Assembly (NCBI GenBank): GCA_023390215.1
Contig: JAEWDG010000321.1
Span: 1-12,737 of the forward strand
Length of the DNA stretch: 12,737 bases
Direction of reading: 5' to 3'
Source: Bacteroidota bacterium
GTDB lineage: Bacteria; Bacteroidota; Bacteroidia; Chitinophagales; Chitinophagaceae
The number at the start of each line of letters is the position of its first letter. The first letter of the stretch is position 1. This document shows, in pieces, positions 6,406 through 12,737 of this stretch. The translations under genes and the position numbers were made by a program. A model generated the notes under the pieces. It worked only from the letters and a program-made list of their open reading frames with translations, searched no databases and was not told where the DNA came from.

Positions 6406-6915
6406 ATGAATACCAATTATGCAATGCATGGCCTCTCTCTGGCCGAACAAACCGAACACAATGTTACAGGCTGGGTAGGACATCATCCCGGAGAATTCAA
6501 AGATATGAGCAGGGGCCAAACCTTTCAATCCACAAAAGAAGCTGACATCAACAGGGTAGAAGTATTTACAGAAGTAGTTATGCACCCTGGAAAGGTTACG
6601 CTGACTTTTCACGCTTTTGATCCTGAATCAGGCACCTGGGGACCTGAACTGAGCAAAGTAACTACTGACCTTGATAGAGATAACGCGGGCGAATGGCTTG
6701 CATTTGACGTTCCCAATCTTCATGTTAATAAGGGTGCTTCATACGGCTTTAAACTCGAGAGCGATGATTCCTATTTCGGAGTCGGCGAAGCTGCGGGTAG
6801 TGCACGTAAACCACCGTTATTATCCGGCCAGGAATGGTTGTTCACAGCCCAGGGTAAACCTGTGAATGCTTTCAATTATTTCAGTCTTTCCTTTAAAATT
6901 AAGGGAGCTGCATAA
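6406..6915 (+). CDS. unrecognised beta-rich cytoplasmic protein
   Basis: The 169-aa product has no signal peptide and no membrane segment. It shows repeated beta-strand patterns typical of a jelly-roll sandwich: QTFQSTKEADINRVEVFTEV, GKVTLTFHAFDP, GEWLAFDVPNLHV, GASYGFKLESDDSYFGVGEA, GQEWLFTAQGK, FNYFSLSFKIKG. The motif order (INRVEV, then VTLTF, then GASYGFKL, then YFSLSF) resembles carbohydrate-binding or choice-of-anchor beta-sandwiches, yet without a signal peptide it would stay in the cytoplasm unless exported another way. I do not recognise the family. ATG 6406 follows an A-rich leader. The next gene begins 52 bases later, in the same direction, across an inverted repeat (TTGTAAG 6921-6927 with CTTACAA 6950-6956). 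Confidence 0.75.
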   Translation: MNTNYAMHGLSLAEQTEHNVTGWVGHHPGEFKDMSRGQTFQSTKEADINRVEVFTEVVMHPGKVTLTFHAFDPESGTWGPELSKVTTDLDRDNAGEWLAFDVPNLHVNKGASYGFKLESDDSYFGVGEAAGSARKPPLLSGQEWLFTAQGKPVNAFNYFSLSFKIKGAA

Positions 6916-6967
6916 TTCGGTTGTAAGGCTGGAATGATTTATGAATGTTCTTACAAAACACTAATCA

Positions 6968-7270
6968 ATGAACAGAAATATGAAAATCGGAATGATTGTA
7001 ACCGGGGCTGTGGCAGGATATGCCCTTTACCGCTATTATAATCTTCCAAAAGAAAAAAGAGAAAAATTACTCTCGGATGCGAAACATTCATTCGATGATT
7101 TGATTCATGGTGCCAGTGAAACTGTAGAAAAGCTTGAGCATTATGTGGAAGATCTCGGTTTGAGTGAACAGTGGAAAAGCAAACTCTCAACTATCCGCGG
7201 TTTGTTTTCTGATCTTTACCGTGAGAAAAAAGAAACTCCTAAAAGAATGCTGCTGAACCATCCTAACTAG
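6968..7270 (+). CDS. YtxH-like small membrane protein
   Basis: The 100-aa protein begins with a glycine-rich hydrophobic segment (MKIGMIVTGAVAGYALYRYY, about residues 5-23), followed by a long charged helix (about 28-90) containing KEKREKLLSDAKHSFDDLI and ETVEKLEHYVEDLG. This is the layout of YtxH/YtxJ-type general-stress or envelope proteins: one N-terminal membrane anchor and a soluble apolipophorin-like amphipathic helix facing the cytoplasm. The exact role of the family is unclear. ATG 6980 would remove four residues and is an equally plausible start. A strong terminator lies 20 bases after the stop. Confidence 0.78.
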   Translation: MNRNMKIGMIVTGAVAGYALYRYYNLPKEKREKLLSDAKHSFDDLIHGASETVEKLEHYVEDLGLSEQWKSKLSTIRGLFSDLYREKKETPKRMLLNHPN

Positions 7271-7290
7271 AATCATTTCGCCATAAGCAT

Positions 7291-7312
7291 AAGCCCGTCA
7301 GGGCTTTTTTTT
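7291..7312 (+). terminator. intrinsic terminator after the YtxH-like gene
   Basis: A 6-bp stem (AAGCCC 7291-7296 with GGGCTT 7301-7306, four-base GTCA loop) runs into eight T residues at 7305-7312. It ends transcription from the two genes on the left. Its T-tract touches the -7 promoter box of the following cytochrome gene. Confidence 0.88.
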
Positions 7313-7319
7313 ATATTTG
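7312..7319 (+). promoter_or_regulatory. -7 box TATATTTG upstream of the cytochrome c gene
   Basis: The eight bases match the Bacteroidota -7 consensus TAnnTTTG exactly and lie 21 bases before the ATG at 7341, giving a short leader. No TTTG is visible at the -33 position, which falls inside the terminator stem, so this is a partial promoter match. Confidence 0.45.
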
Positions 7320-7340
7320 TTTAAACCAAGTTCGTTAATA

Positions 7341-7703
7341 ATGAAAAAAATGATTCTTCCTTTGGGATTGATCTTAGCAGTTATGTTCTCTAACTGTGGC
7401 TCTTCTAAAAAGTCGACAACAGCAACTGGTACTGCCCCAGCTCACGCAGACATAACTTTTGAGAGGAATGTACTTCCTGTCATTCAGTCCCGTTGTTCAC
7501 CTTGTCATATTGCAGGTCAGGGAAAAAAAACGCCATTGGATCAATACGGGAATGCAAAATCTGATATTGATGATATGATAAACCGTATCTCAAAACAAAA
7601 AGGTGAACATGGATTTATGCCCATGCGGGGCGAAAGGCTTGCTGAAAATGAAATTCAAATTTTGAAAGACTGGAAAGCGCAGGGGCTTGTGGAGAAAAAT
7701 TAA
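7341..7703 (+). CDS. lipoprotein c-type cytochrome
   Basis: From ATG 7341 the product has 120 residues. A lysine-led hydrophobic signal ends in the lipobox MFSNC (Cys19), so it should be a lipoprotein. A serine/threonine/alanine-rich linker (20-36) leads to a small cytochrome c domain. The haem-attachment motif is C52-S-P-C-H56, with His56 as proximal ligand; M93 in GFMPMRG is the likely distal ligand, and a final helix (AENEIQILKDWKAQGL) closes the fold. It resembles the single-haem domains of planctomycete-type and other periplasmic cytochromes and would carry electrons in the periplasm; the partner is unknown. A longer frame from TTG 7317 overlaps the promoter box and adds a non-signal head, so it is not preferred. 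MutS2-like gene 33 bases downstream. Confidence 0.88.
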   Translation: MKKMILPLGLILAVMFSNCGSSKKSTTATGTAPAHADITFERNVLPVIQSRCSPCHIAGQGKKTPLDQYGNAKSDIDDMINRISKQKGEHGFMPMRGERLAENEIQILKDWKAQGLVEKN

Positions 7704-7720
7704 GCGGATGGGGAAAAACT

Positions 7721-7728
7721 TAAATTTG
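7721..7728 (+). promoter_or_regulatory. -7 box TAAATTTG just before the MutS2-like gene
   Basis: This is an exact TAnnTTTG match ending eight bases before the ATG at 7737. If used, the mRNA would be nearly leaderless. No TTTG is found about 19 bases upstream, so it is a weak call; read-through from the cytochrome gene is the alternative. Confidence 0.3.
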
Positions 7729-7736
7729 CTTAACCT

Positions 7737-9836
7737 ATGCGTGTTTTCCCCGATTCTGCACTTCAGCAACTGGAATTTGATAAAATAAGAGAATCTGTTG
7801 CCCTTCAATGTCAAACGGCTTATGGGCGTGGGCGTGCCACTCACATGCGTATCCATACCCAGATAGACTGGGTTATCGCACATCTTCGGCAGACCTATGA
7901 ATATAAGTTATTACTGGATGCTGGTATTGATCTGCCAAATAATTTTACTTCTGAAATTACAAAAGAGCTTAAATTATTATCTCTCCCGGGTGCGACTTTA
8001 TCCGGAGATCAATTCCTAATGATCCGGCGACTGGCTGAAAATGCCGGCAGGATTTTCCGCTGGTTTAACGAAGAAAGAAGTACAGACAACCCATATCTTT
8101 CCAACATAATCAGCGAATCTTATTACGAGAAATCGATAGTTGAACTGATCGATGAGGTGTTAGAAGAAACCGGAATGGTAAAAGATTCTGCATCAGCTGA
8201 ACTGGCAAATATCCGTCTAACACTATACCGAAAACGCAGCGAACTGCGCAGGCAGTTTGAGAAACTTGTTCAGCGGTTACAAAAACTCGGTTACCTGGCA
8301 GATATCGAGGAAAGTTTTATGAACGGGAGGAGAGTACTGGCCGTACTTGCGGAGCAAAAGCGTTCAGTAAAAGGTGTTGTCCATTCAGAAAGCGATAGTG
8401 GGAAAACAACTTTCATTGAGCCTGAAGAAACCACGTCACTTAATAATGAGATCTTTTCGCTTGAATTTGAAGAAACCAGAGAAGTTAACAGGATTCTCCG
8501 AAAACTCACCACTGATTTAAGTATTTACGCCGCTTTACTGTCTGGATATTTCAAAATAGCGGGAGAATATGATTTCGTAAGAGCAAGAGCAAGATTCGCG
8601 ATTGAAGTGGGAGGGAACATGCCGCAGGTATCGGAGAAGCCCGTGGTTAATCTTATACAGGCTTATCACCCTTTATTGCTTTTGTACAACAGAAGAGCAG
8701 GTAAGCCAACTATTCCTTTAACCGTTCATTTATCAGAGCAGGACCGGATACTCGTTATCAGTGGACCAAATGCAGGTGGCAAAACCGTTACGCTGAAAAC
8801 AGTTGGTATATTACAATTAATGTTGCAATCGGGACTGCTTGTACCGGTTAGTCCGGATAGTGACATGGGTATTTTCCGCCAGCTAATGATTCATATCGGT
8901 GATACCCAAAACCTGGAATTCGAACTGAGCACCTATTCTTCCCATTTACGGCACATGAAATATTTTTTAGAAAATGCGAATGGAAAGACGATGTTTTTTA
9001 TTGACGAACTGGGGAGTGGTTCGGATCCAAACCTTGGTGGTGCGTTTGCAGAAGTGATCCTTGAGGAATTAGCCGCTAAAAGATCTTTCGGAATCGTTAC
9101 TACACATTACCTAAACCTAAAGGTGATGGCTAACAAGGTAAAAGGCATCATCAATGGAGCCATGCAATTTGATGAGGAACGTCTTCAACCATTATATAAA
9201 CTGCAGGTAGGCAAACCCGGTAGTTCGTATACGTTTTCCATTGCGGAAAGAATAGGACTGGACAAAAAGCTCATTTCCCGCGCACGAAAACTGGTGGATG
9301 AAAACCAGTACGAACTTGACCGCTTGTTGAACAGCACAGAGCAGGATCTGCAGAAACTCAGTCAGGAAAAGATCAAACTGGAAAACCTGATTAAAGAAAA
9401 CGAACGGATAAGTAAAGAGATGGAGAAGGTGATGGATAAGGAACGTCACCGTCAGCAGGTTGAAATCATTAAACAACAGAATCGTATCTCTGAAGAGCGG
9501 GTGGCCGAACTCAGGGACATGGAGCGCCGGTTGCGTGCGATTGTTCAGGAATGGAGAAAAGCTGAAGATAAAAACGAAGCGATCAAAACAATACAGGCGT
9601 TATTGTTTCAGCAACAAAATCAGTTCAGGAAACAAAAGCAACATAAACTGCAGGAAGAAAAATATACAGAAGTTGAAGGTGAGGTAAAATTGGGTGACAA
9701 GGTGAAAATGAAAAATAACCGTTCTATAGGGATAGTAAAAGAACTCCGGGGAAAAAAAGCTGTTTTACAGATTGGGGTGATTCCTATAACCGTTTCAGTA
9801 AAAGACCTTGTGGTAGTTAAAGACAAGCAGGAATAG
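7737..9836 (+). CDS. mutS2: MutS2-family ATPase lacking the Smr nuclease domain
   Basis: The 699-aa protein has the MutS2 layout: an N-terminal helical core and lever region (about 1-320), then an ABC-type ATPase. This has Walker A GPNAGGKT (343-350), Walker B MFFIDE (419-424), signature-like GSGSDP (426-431) and the switch His457 in TTHYLNL. A long charged coiled-coil (about 510-640) and a small SH3/KOW-like beta segment (GDKVKMKNNRSIGIVKEL to VKDLVVV) complete it. Known MutS2 proteins (about 780-820 aa) end with an Smr nuclease domain used in recombination suppression or ribosome rescue. Here the chain ends right after the beta segment, and the next bases show no Smr coding in any frame, so this is not a simple frameshift. 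It acts in the cytoplasm on branched DNA or collided ribosomes by family analogy. Confidence 0.92.
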   Translation: MRVFPDSALQQLEFDKIRESVALQCQTAYGRGRATHMRIHTQIDWVIAHLRQTYEYKLLLDAGIDLPNNFTSEITKELKLLSLPGATLSGDQFLMIRRLAENAGRIFRWFNEERSTDNPYLSNIISESYYEKSIVELIDEVLEETGMVKDSASAELANIRLTLYRKRSELRRQFEKLVQRLQKLGYLADIEESFMNGRRVLAVLAEQKRSVKGVVHSESDSGKTTFIEPEETTSLNNEIFSLEFEETREVNRILRKLTTDLSIYAALLSGYFKIAGEYDFVRARARFAIEVGGNMPQVSEKPVVNLIQAYHPLLLLYNRRAGKPTIPLTVHLSEQDRILVISGPNAGGKTVTLKTVGILQLMLQSGLLVPVSPDSDMGIFRQLMIHIGDTQNLEFELSTYSSHLRHMKYFLENANGKTMFFIDELGSGSDPNLGGAFAEVILEELAAKRSFGIVTTHYLNLKVMANKVKGIINGAMQFDEERLQPLYKLQVGKPGSSYTFSIAERIGLDKKLISRARKLVDENQYELDRLLNSTEQDLQKLSQEKIKLENLIKENERISKEMEKVMDKERHRQQVEIIKQQNRISEERVAELRDMERRLRAIVQEWRKAEDKNEAIKTIQALLFQQQNQFRKQKQHKLQEEKYTEVEGEVKLGDKVKMKNNRSIGIVKELRGKKAVLQIGVIPITVSVKDLVVVKDKQE

Positions 9837-9921
9837 AATAAACTGGTTTGAACCTGGACATAGATTTAGTAGGGTTTACATATTATCTTTTATCGGTAAG
9901 ATTCAACACCCGGAAATCATC

Positions 9922-10932
9922 TTGGACACACTTACACATATTGTTCTCGGCGCAACCATCGGGGATGCGCTTTTAGGAAAAAAACTGGGAAAAAAAGCGA
10001 TGCTGATCGGCGCAGCTGCCCAGGTAATTCCTGATCTCGATTTTATTGCATATTTCTGGTCTACCCCCTCAGAAAATTTACTGGCACACCGCGGCTTCAC
10101 TCATTCATTCCTATTTCTCATTATAATAACATTATTTCTTGCCGCGCTGATGTTTCGTTTTGAGAGGAGAAATCACCTGAGCTTTCAACAATGGGCTTTT
10201 TTTATTGGTTTTGAAATCGCCATTCATTTATTTGTGGATGTTTTCAATGCATATGGAACCGGCTTGCTTGAACCATTTAGTCACAAACGGTTCTCTCTGC
10301 ATGCCATGTTTGTCGCAGATCCATTCTTTTCCTTCGCGCCCGGTATTGCCGCTGTGGTTTTATTTATAAAAAAGTCAGGTGCCTCCGGCCGGACCTTCTG
10401 GCAAAAATTTGGAATCATCATTCCCCTGGTTTATCTGGGGTATTGTGCGGTAAATAAAACGATGGTTGATTCGGATATTGAGCGTATACTGACGCGTAAA
10501 AATATCAATCATCAGTCCTTACTGACAACGCCCACACCTTTGAATAATTGGTTATGGTACGTAGCGGCGAAATCTGATTCAGGTTTTTATGTAGGTTACA
10601 GGTCTGTGTTCGATAAACGGGAAGATATTGATCTGCATTTTTTCCCGCAGGAAAAAAAGCTCTTGCAAGGCGTCGCTGATAAGGAAGAGATACAAAAGCT
10701 GATACGTTTTTCTCAGGAATATTATGTTGTTCAGCAATGGCATGACACCATAGTATTTAACGATCTGCGGTTCGGGCAGATCGTGGGTTGGCATGATCCG
10801 AATGAAAAGTTCGTTTTCCATTACTTTTTGCAGAGAAAAGGCGGGAATGCAGTTGTTCTGCAAAGAGGCAGGTTTGCAAAATGGGATCTGAATACATTGC
10901 GGTCTTTGTGGGAAAGGATTTCAGGCAGGTAA
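9922..10932 (+). CDS. membrane-bound metal-dependent hydrolase (YbcI/YdjM, DUF457 type), TTG start
   Basis: The 336-aa product starts at TTG; the family usually begins M-D-S/T-L-T-H-x-x-L-G, and the TTG is exactly at that methionine, with no in-frame ATG nearby upstream. Conserved metal-ligand motifs are present: H6 in THIVLG, PDLD (37-40), H56-R-G-F-T-H61-S, and H102-L-F-V-D106. Several hydrophobic segments (about 62-78, 90-108, 133-150 and 163-178) place it in the inner membrane. A C-terminal soluble part (about 180-336) ends the chain. The family is known as predicted metal-dependent hydrolases, including E. coli LexA-regulated YdjM; the substrate is unknown. It lies 85 bases after the MutS2-like gene, same strand. 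Near-consensus TATCTTTT (9884-9891) may be its -7 box. Its TAA abuts the convergent gene's stop. Confidence 0.87.
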   Translation: MDTLTHIVLGATIGDALLGKKLGKKAMLIGAAAQVIPDLDFIAYFWSTPSENLLAHRGFTHSFLFLIIITLFLAALMFRFERRNHLSFQQWAFFIGFEIAIHLFVDVFNAYGTGLLEPFSHKRFSLHAMFVADPFFSFAPGIAAVVLFIKKSGASGRTFWQKFGIIIPLVYLGYCAVNKTMVDSDIERILTRKNINHQSLLTTPTPLNNWLWYVAAKSDSGFYVGYRSVFDKREDIDLHFFPQEKKLLQGVADKEEIQKLIRFSQEYYVVQQWHDTIVFNDLRFGQIVGWHDPNEKFVFHYFLQRKGGNAVVLQRGRFAKWDLNTLRSLWERISGR

Positions 10933-12081
10933 TTATTCTCTTTTGAAATAGAAGGTAGTGAGTTTAAGAATAAGCCTGATAAGATCATAAGAAAACCTCT
11001 GTGCAATTTTTGTAAATATTCCGGCTTTATATAACGGACTCCCGGTTGTTATTTCGGTGCAGTCGTTCTGCAATATTTCTTCCATGACCGACTGTACTTT
11101 GGTTGCAAAGGGTTTGTTTCTTACATCCACGTTAACCTCTGTGCTGGCATATGTGCTGATGTTATTCACATTGAATGACCCAACAGTAACCCAATGGCGA
11201 TCAACGACCATCAGTTTCGCATGTAATACAGTAGGCCGGTACTCAAAAATGCGCATCCGGTTCCTCATCATCCACCGGTACAAATAACGTTCTGCATATT
11301 TTGCAAGCGCGACGTCGCTGGTCCCGGACAGTATCAGTTTTACTTCTACGCCCCGTTTAGCCGCAAGCGCCAGTCTTTTCCTTAGTGTATTTCCCGGAAG
11401 AAAATAACTGCATAGGATACAGATTTCTTCTTCGGCATGGTTAAACCAGTTAAAATAGGTTTTCCAGATTTGCTGCTTCCCTTTCACCCAATCATTGTAT
11501 CGTGGTCTGACAGAACAAATTTCGTCGAACGGCACAGTTTGGCCGGATAGAGGAGGGGCCTGTTTTTTATGCCATTCTTTATAGCAATATCTATAAAGGT
11601 CAAATGCCGTTTCGCCTTTTACTTCGATCGCGTAATCAAGCCAGGCAGGTTCTTCATTAGCGTCGTTGTACCTGTCAGCGAAATTGATACCTCCCACTAA
11701 AGCGATTTGTTCATCGATCACGATTACTTTGTCGTGCATTCGCCTGCCAAAATAAAAATGACTGGATCTGAGAAAAGGTTCAAATAGACGGAATTGAATA
11801 TTATTCTGAGCCAATTGCTGAATAAAATTTTTAGGCAGCGATCTGGAAGCATAGCCATCGGCAATAATGTGAATATGCACTCCTTTTTTTGCTGCGCTGA
11901 TAAGCGTGTTCGCTATCGAAGTCCCGGTATAGTCATCCTGCCAGATATAGATCCTGATATAAATGGACTTTTTTGCTCCATTGAAAAGATTATGCAGTCT
12001 TTCAAAATAGTCTTTACCGCCTCTTAATAAGGAAACGGAATTATGAATAGAATAAGCGCCGGATTTCTTTCCCCACGACAT
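10933..12081 (-). CDS. phospholipase D family protein, cardiolipin synthase (ClsB)-like
   Basis: The 382-aa protein has two complete HKD motifs: H116-x-K118-x4-D123 (HDKVIVID) followed by GGINFADRY, and H287-x-K289-x4-D294 (HAKLMVVD) followed by GSFNVNN. A linking helix-rich region contains YLPG-like CSYFLPG (224-230). These define a bi-catalytic phospholipase D fold. There is no N-terminal transmembrane pair, so it resembles ClsB/YbhO rather than ClsA, and it may associate with the membrane through the C-terminal amphipathic helix (DLIRLILKLTTFYFK). Probable reaction: condensing phosphatidylglycerol (or PG plus PE) to cardiolipin by transphosphatidylation, though a phospholipase or nuclease role cannot be excluded. 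Convergent with the membrane hydrolase gene with no base between the stops. No exact promoter box found upstream. Confidence 0.88.
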   Translation of the reverse strand: MSWGKKSGAYSIHNSVSLLRGGKDYFERLHNLFNGAKKSIYIRIYIWQDDYTGTSIANTLISAAKKGVHIHIIADGYASRSLPKNFIQQLAQNNIQFRLFEPFLRSSHFYFGRRMHDKVIVIDEQIALVGGINFADRYNDANEEPAWLDYAIEVKGETAFDLYRYCYKEWHKKQAPPLSGQTVPFDEICSVRPRYNDWVKGKQQIWKTYFNWFNHAEEEICILCSYFLPGNTLRKRLALAAKRGVEVKLILSGTSDVALAKYAERYLYRWMMRNRMRIFEYRPTVLHAKLMVVDRHWVTVGSFNVNNISTYASTEVNVDVRNKPFATKVQSVMEEILQNDCTEITTGSPLYKAGIFTKIAQRFSYDLIRLILKLTTFYFKRE

Positions 12082-12203
12082 ATGGCTTTAAAATACGGTT
12101 GTTTTCGTTTATAAACCTCTTGATGGCACTCATTATTTTCTCTGATGCCGGTCAACTTTATTGATTAGAGATGATCTTAAGTTGCCTTAGAAAATTAATT
12201 TTT

Positions 12204-12356
12204 ATGGTTCATACTACTGTAAATAATGAAGGAGCAGAAATCGCGCTTTGGCTTGTGGCCGTTTTCATACTTGCTTTTGGCTACCGGTATTTCAGAGATA
12301 TTGTAGGGTTCATATTGGAAAAGCTTTACCAGTTTTTTATTCAGAATCATGTGTGA
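12204..12356 (+). CDS. small single-pass membrane protein, hypothetical
   Basis: From ATG 12204 the frame encodes 50 residues: a short polar head (MVHTTVNNEGAE), one hydrophobic helix (IALWLVAVFILAFGYRYF, about 13-30) and an amphipathic tail (LEKLYQFFIQNHV). ATG 12171 would add eleven residues (MILSCLRKLIF) and a second hydrophobic stretch, but it lies directly after unrelated intergenic sequence. I do not recognise a family. The clear membrane helix with positive residues after it makes it plausible, but a 50-aa frame in an AT-rich gap can arise by chance. Confidence 0.4.
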   Translation: MVHTTVNNEGAEIALWLVAVFILAFGYRYFRDIVGFILEKLYQFFIQNHV

Positions 12357-12422
12357 GGGAAACCGTGTTGATAGCTAAGACCGGTGGGCTGAAAAAAAAC
12401 CTTATAAACGATTAAAATAGAT

Positions 12423-12453
12423 TTTGTTACAAAAATCTTGCGTATTACTTTTG
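12423..12453 (+). promoter_or_regulatory. Bacteroidota promoter of the tRNA-Ser gene
   Basis: The -33 box TTTG (12423-12426) is followed after 19 bases by the -7 box TACTTTTG (12446-12453), an exact TAnnTTTG match. This spacing is the one described for the primary sigma factor of Bacteroidota. The box ends four bases before the mature tRNA 5' end, so the transcript should have almost no 5' leader. Confidence 0.75.
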
Positions 12454-12457
12454 CGGC

Positions 12458-12545
<88 letters not shown>

Positions 12546-12582
12546 AGCCAAAATGCAGCAGCAAAAAGCAGCAGGATGGCAG

Positions 12583-12626
12583 TTCAAGAAAAACTGTGGC
12601 AAATTTGTGGCAGTTTTACTCTTGAA
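12583..12626. repeat. imperfect inverted repeat downstream of tRNA-Ser (possible recombination site)
   Basis: TTCAAGAAAAACTG (12583-12596) pairs with CAGTTTT (12611-12617) plus TCTTGAA (12620-12626), with a two-base bulge: 14 paired bases in total. The 14-base centre contains the palindrome CAAATTTG (12600-12607) on the same symmetry axis, and TGTGGCA occurs twice with an 11-base period (12595-12601 and 12606-12612). No T-tract follows, so it is not an ordinary terminator. Its position 38 bases past a tRNA gene fits an integrase or dimeric-regulator binding site; this is inference. Confidence 0.5.
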
Positions 12627-12665
12627 AAGAAAAAGATCAGCGTTGATGCGGGTTTAAACGCATAA

Positions 12666-12685
12666 GGTTCGAATCTCTCATCGCC
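12666..12685 (+). other. tRNA 3'-end-like fragment
   Basis: GGTTCGAATC at 12666-12675 is identical to the T-loop region of the tRNA-Ser (12521-12530). It is followed by TCTC and CGCC elements like those at the tRNA 3' end, but shortened by about four bases. No rest of a tRNA precedes it. It may be a degraded copy left by integration of a mobile element at the tRNA, or part of another attachment site. Bases 12686-12737 show no gene. Confidence 0.35.
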
Positions 12686-12737
12686 GGAATTTTCTACAAA
12701 AAGTATCTTAAAAGCAAAAAAGCCTGCAAATTTTGGA

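Noticed and set aside
7291..7312. Hairpin as a riboswitch or leader element of the cytochrome gene
   Set aside because: The stem plus T-tract is a simple terminator of the upstream gene, and there is no room for an aptamer before the promoter box.
7317..7340. TTG-initiated extension of the cytochrome c lipoprotein
   Set aside because: It overlaps the TATATTTG box and spoils the signal peptide; ATG 7341 gives a clean lipoprotein signal.
9192..9476. Minus-strand 94-aa Phe/Leu-rich frame
   Set aside because: It is the antisense of the MutS2-like coiled coil; charged coiled-coil codons read backwards give Phe/Leu-rich peptides.
12576..12665. Plus-strand 29-aa frame beginning MAVQEKLWQICGSF
   Set aside because: It is too short, lies across the palindromic repeat, and has no recognisable domain; the nucleotide structure explains the region better.

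Overview
The window looks like chromosomal DNA of a member of the Bacteroidota, most likely a Chitinophagaceae- or Sphingobacteriales-type bacterium. The supporting signs are: no Shine-Dalgarno-like sites ahead of most genes; several TAnnTTTG (-7) boxes, one with a correctly spaced TTTG (-33) box; a type IX secretion (T9SS) C-terminal-domain-like protein; an outer-membrane beta-barrel of the porin-like Bacteroidota type; and an RRM protein with a glycine/arginine-rich tail. This placement comes from sequence character only, not from a database search.

Layout, left to right. (1) 1-473: the 3' end of a probable CPA1-type Na+/H+ antiporter, converging on a small cysteine-rich lipoprotein. (2) 658-1364: an outer-membrane beta-barrel protein with a strong intrinsic terminator. 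(3) 1434-5089: a compact four-gene operon with overlapping start and stop codons. It encodes a small multi-pass membrane protein, a secreted two-lobed retropepsin-like aspartyl protease, a secreted protein with four AMPK-type glycogen-binding (CBM48-like) modules, and a secreted alpha/beta hydrolase. This is the best candidate for an undescribed functional unit: three exported proteins that could bind a glycan and cleave proteins and esters. The joint function is inference. (4) 5090-6236, minus strand: an orphan T9SS sorting-domain-like protein, a 46-bp perfect palindrome, a terminator, an RRM RNA-binding protein, and a 40-aa membrane miniprotein found by reading the minus strand of the gap. 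(5) 6406-7703: an unrecognised beta-rich protein, a YtxH-like membrane protein, and a lipoprotein c-type cytochrome. (6) 7737-10932: a MutS2-like ATPase that lacks the Smr nuclease domain, then a YbcI/YdjM-type membrane metal-dependent hydrolase read from a TTG start. (7) 10933-12081, minus strand: a phospholipase D/cardiolipin synthase-like enzyme. (8) 12204-12737: a small single-pass membrane ORF and a tRNA-Ser(UGA) with its own promoter. The tRNA is followed directly by an imperfect palindrome and a tRNA-3'-end-like fragment, as expected of an integration site at the edge of a mobile element.

Most of the window is ordinary core genome. The unusual parts are the 1434-5089 operon, the palindrome and orphan sorting domain near 5.1-5.45 kb, the Smr-less MutS2, the small ORF at 6114-6236, the three convergent gene pairs whose stop codons abut with no gap, and the tRNA-Ser flank.
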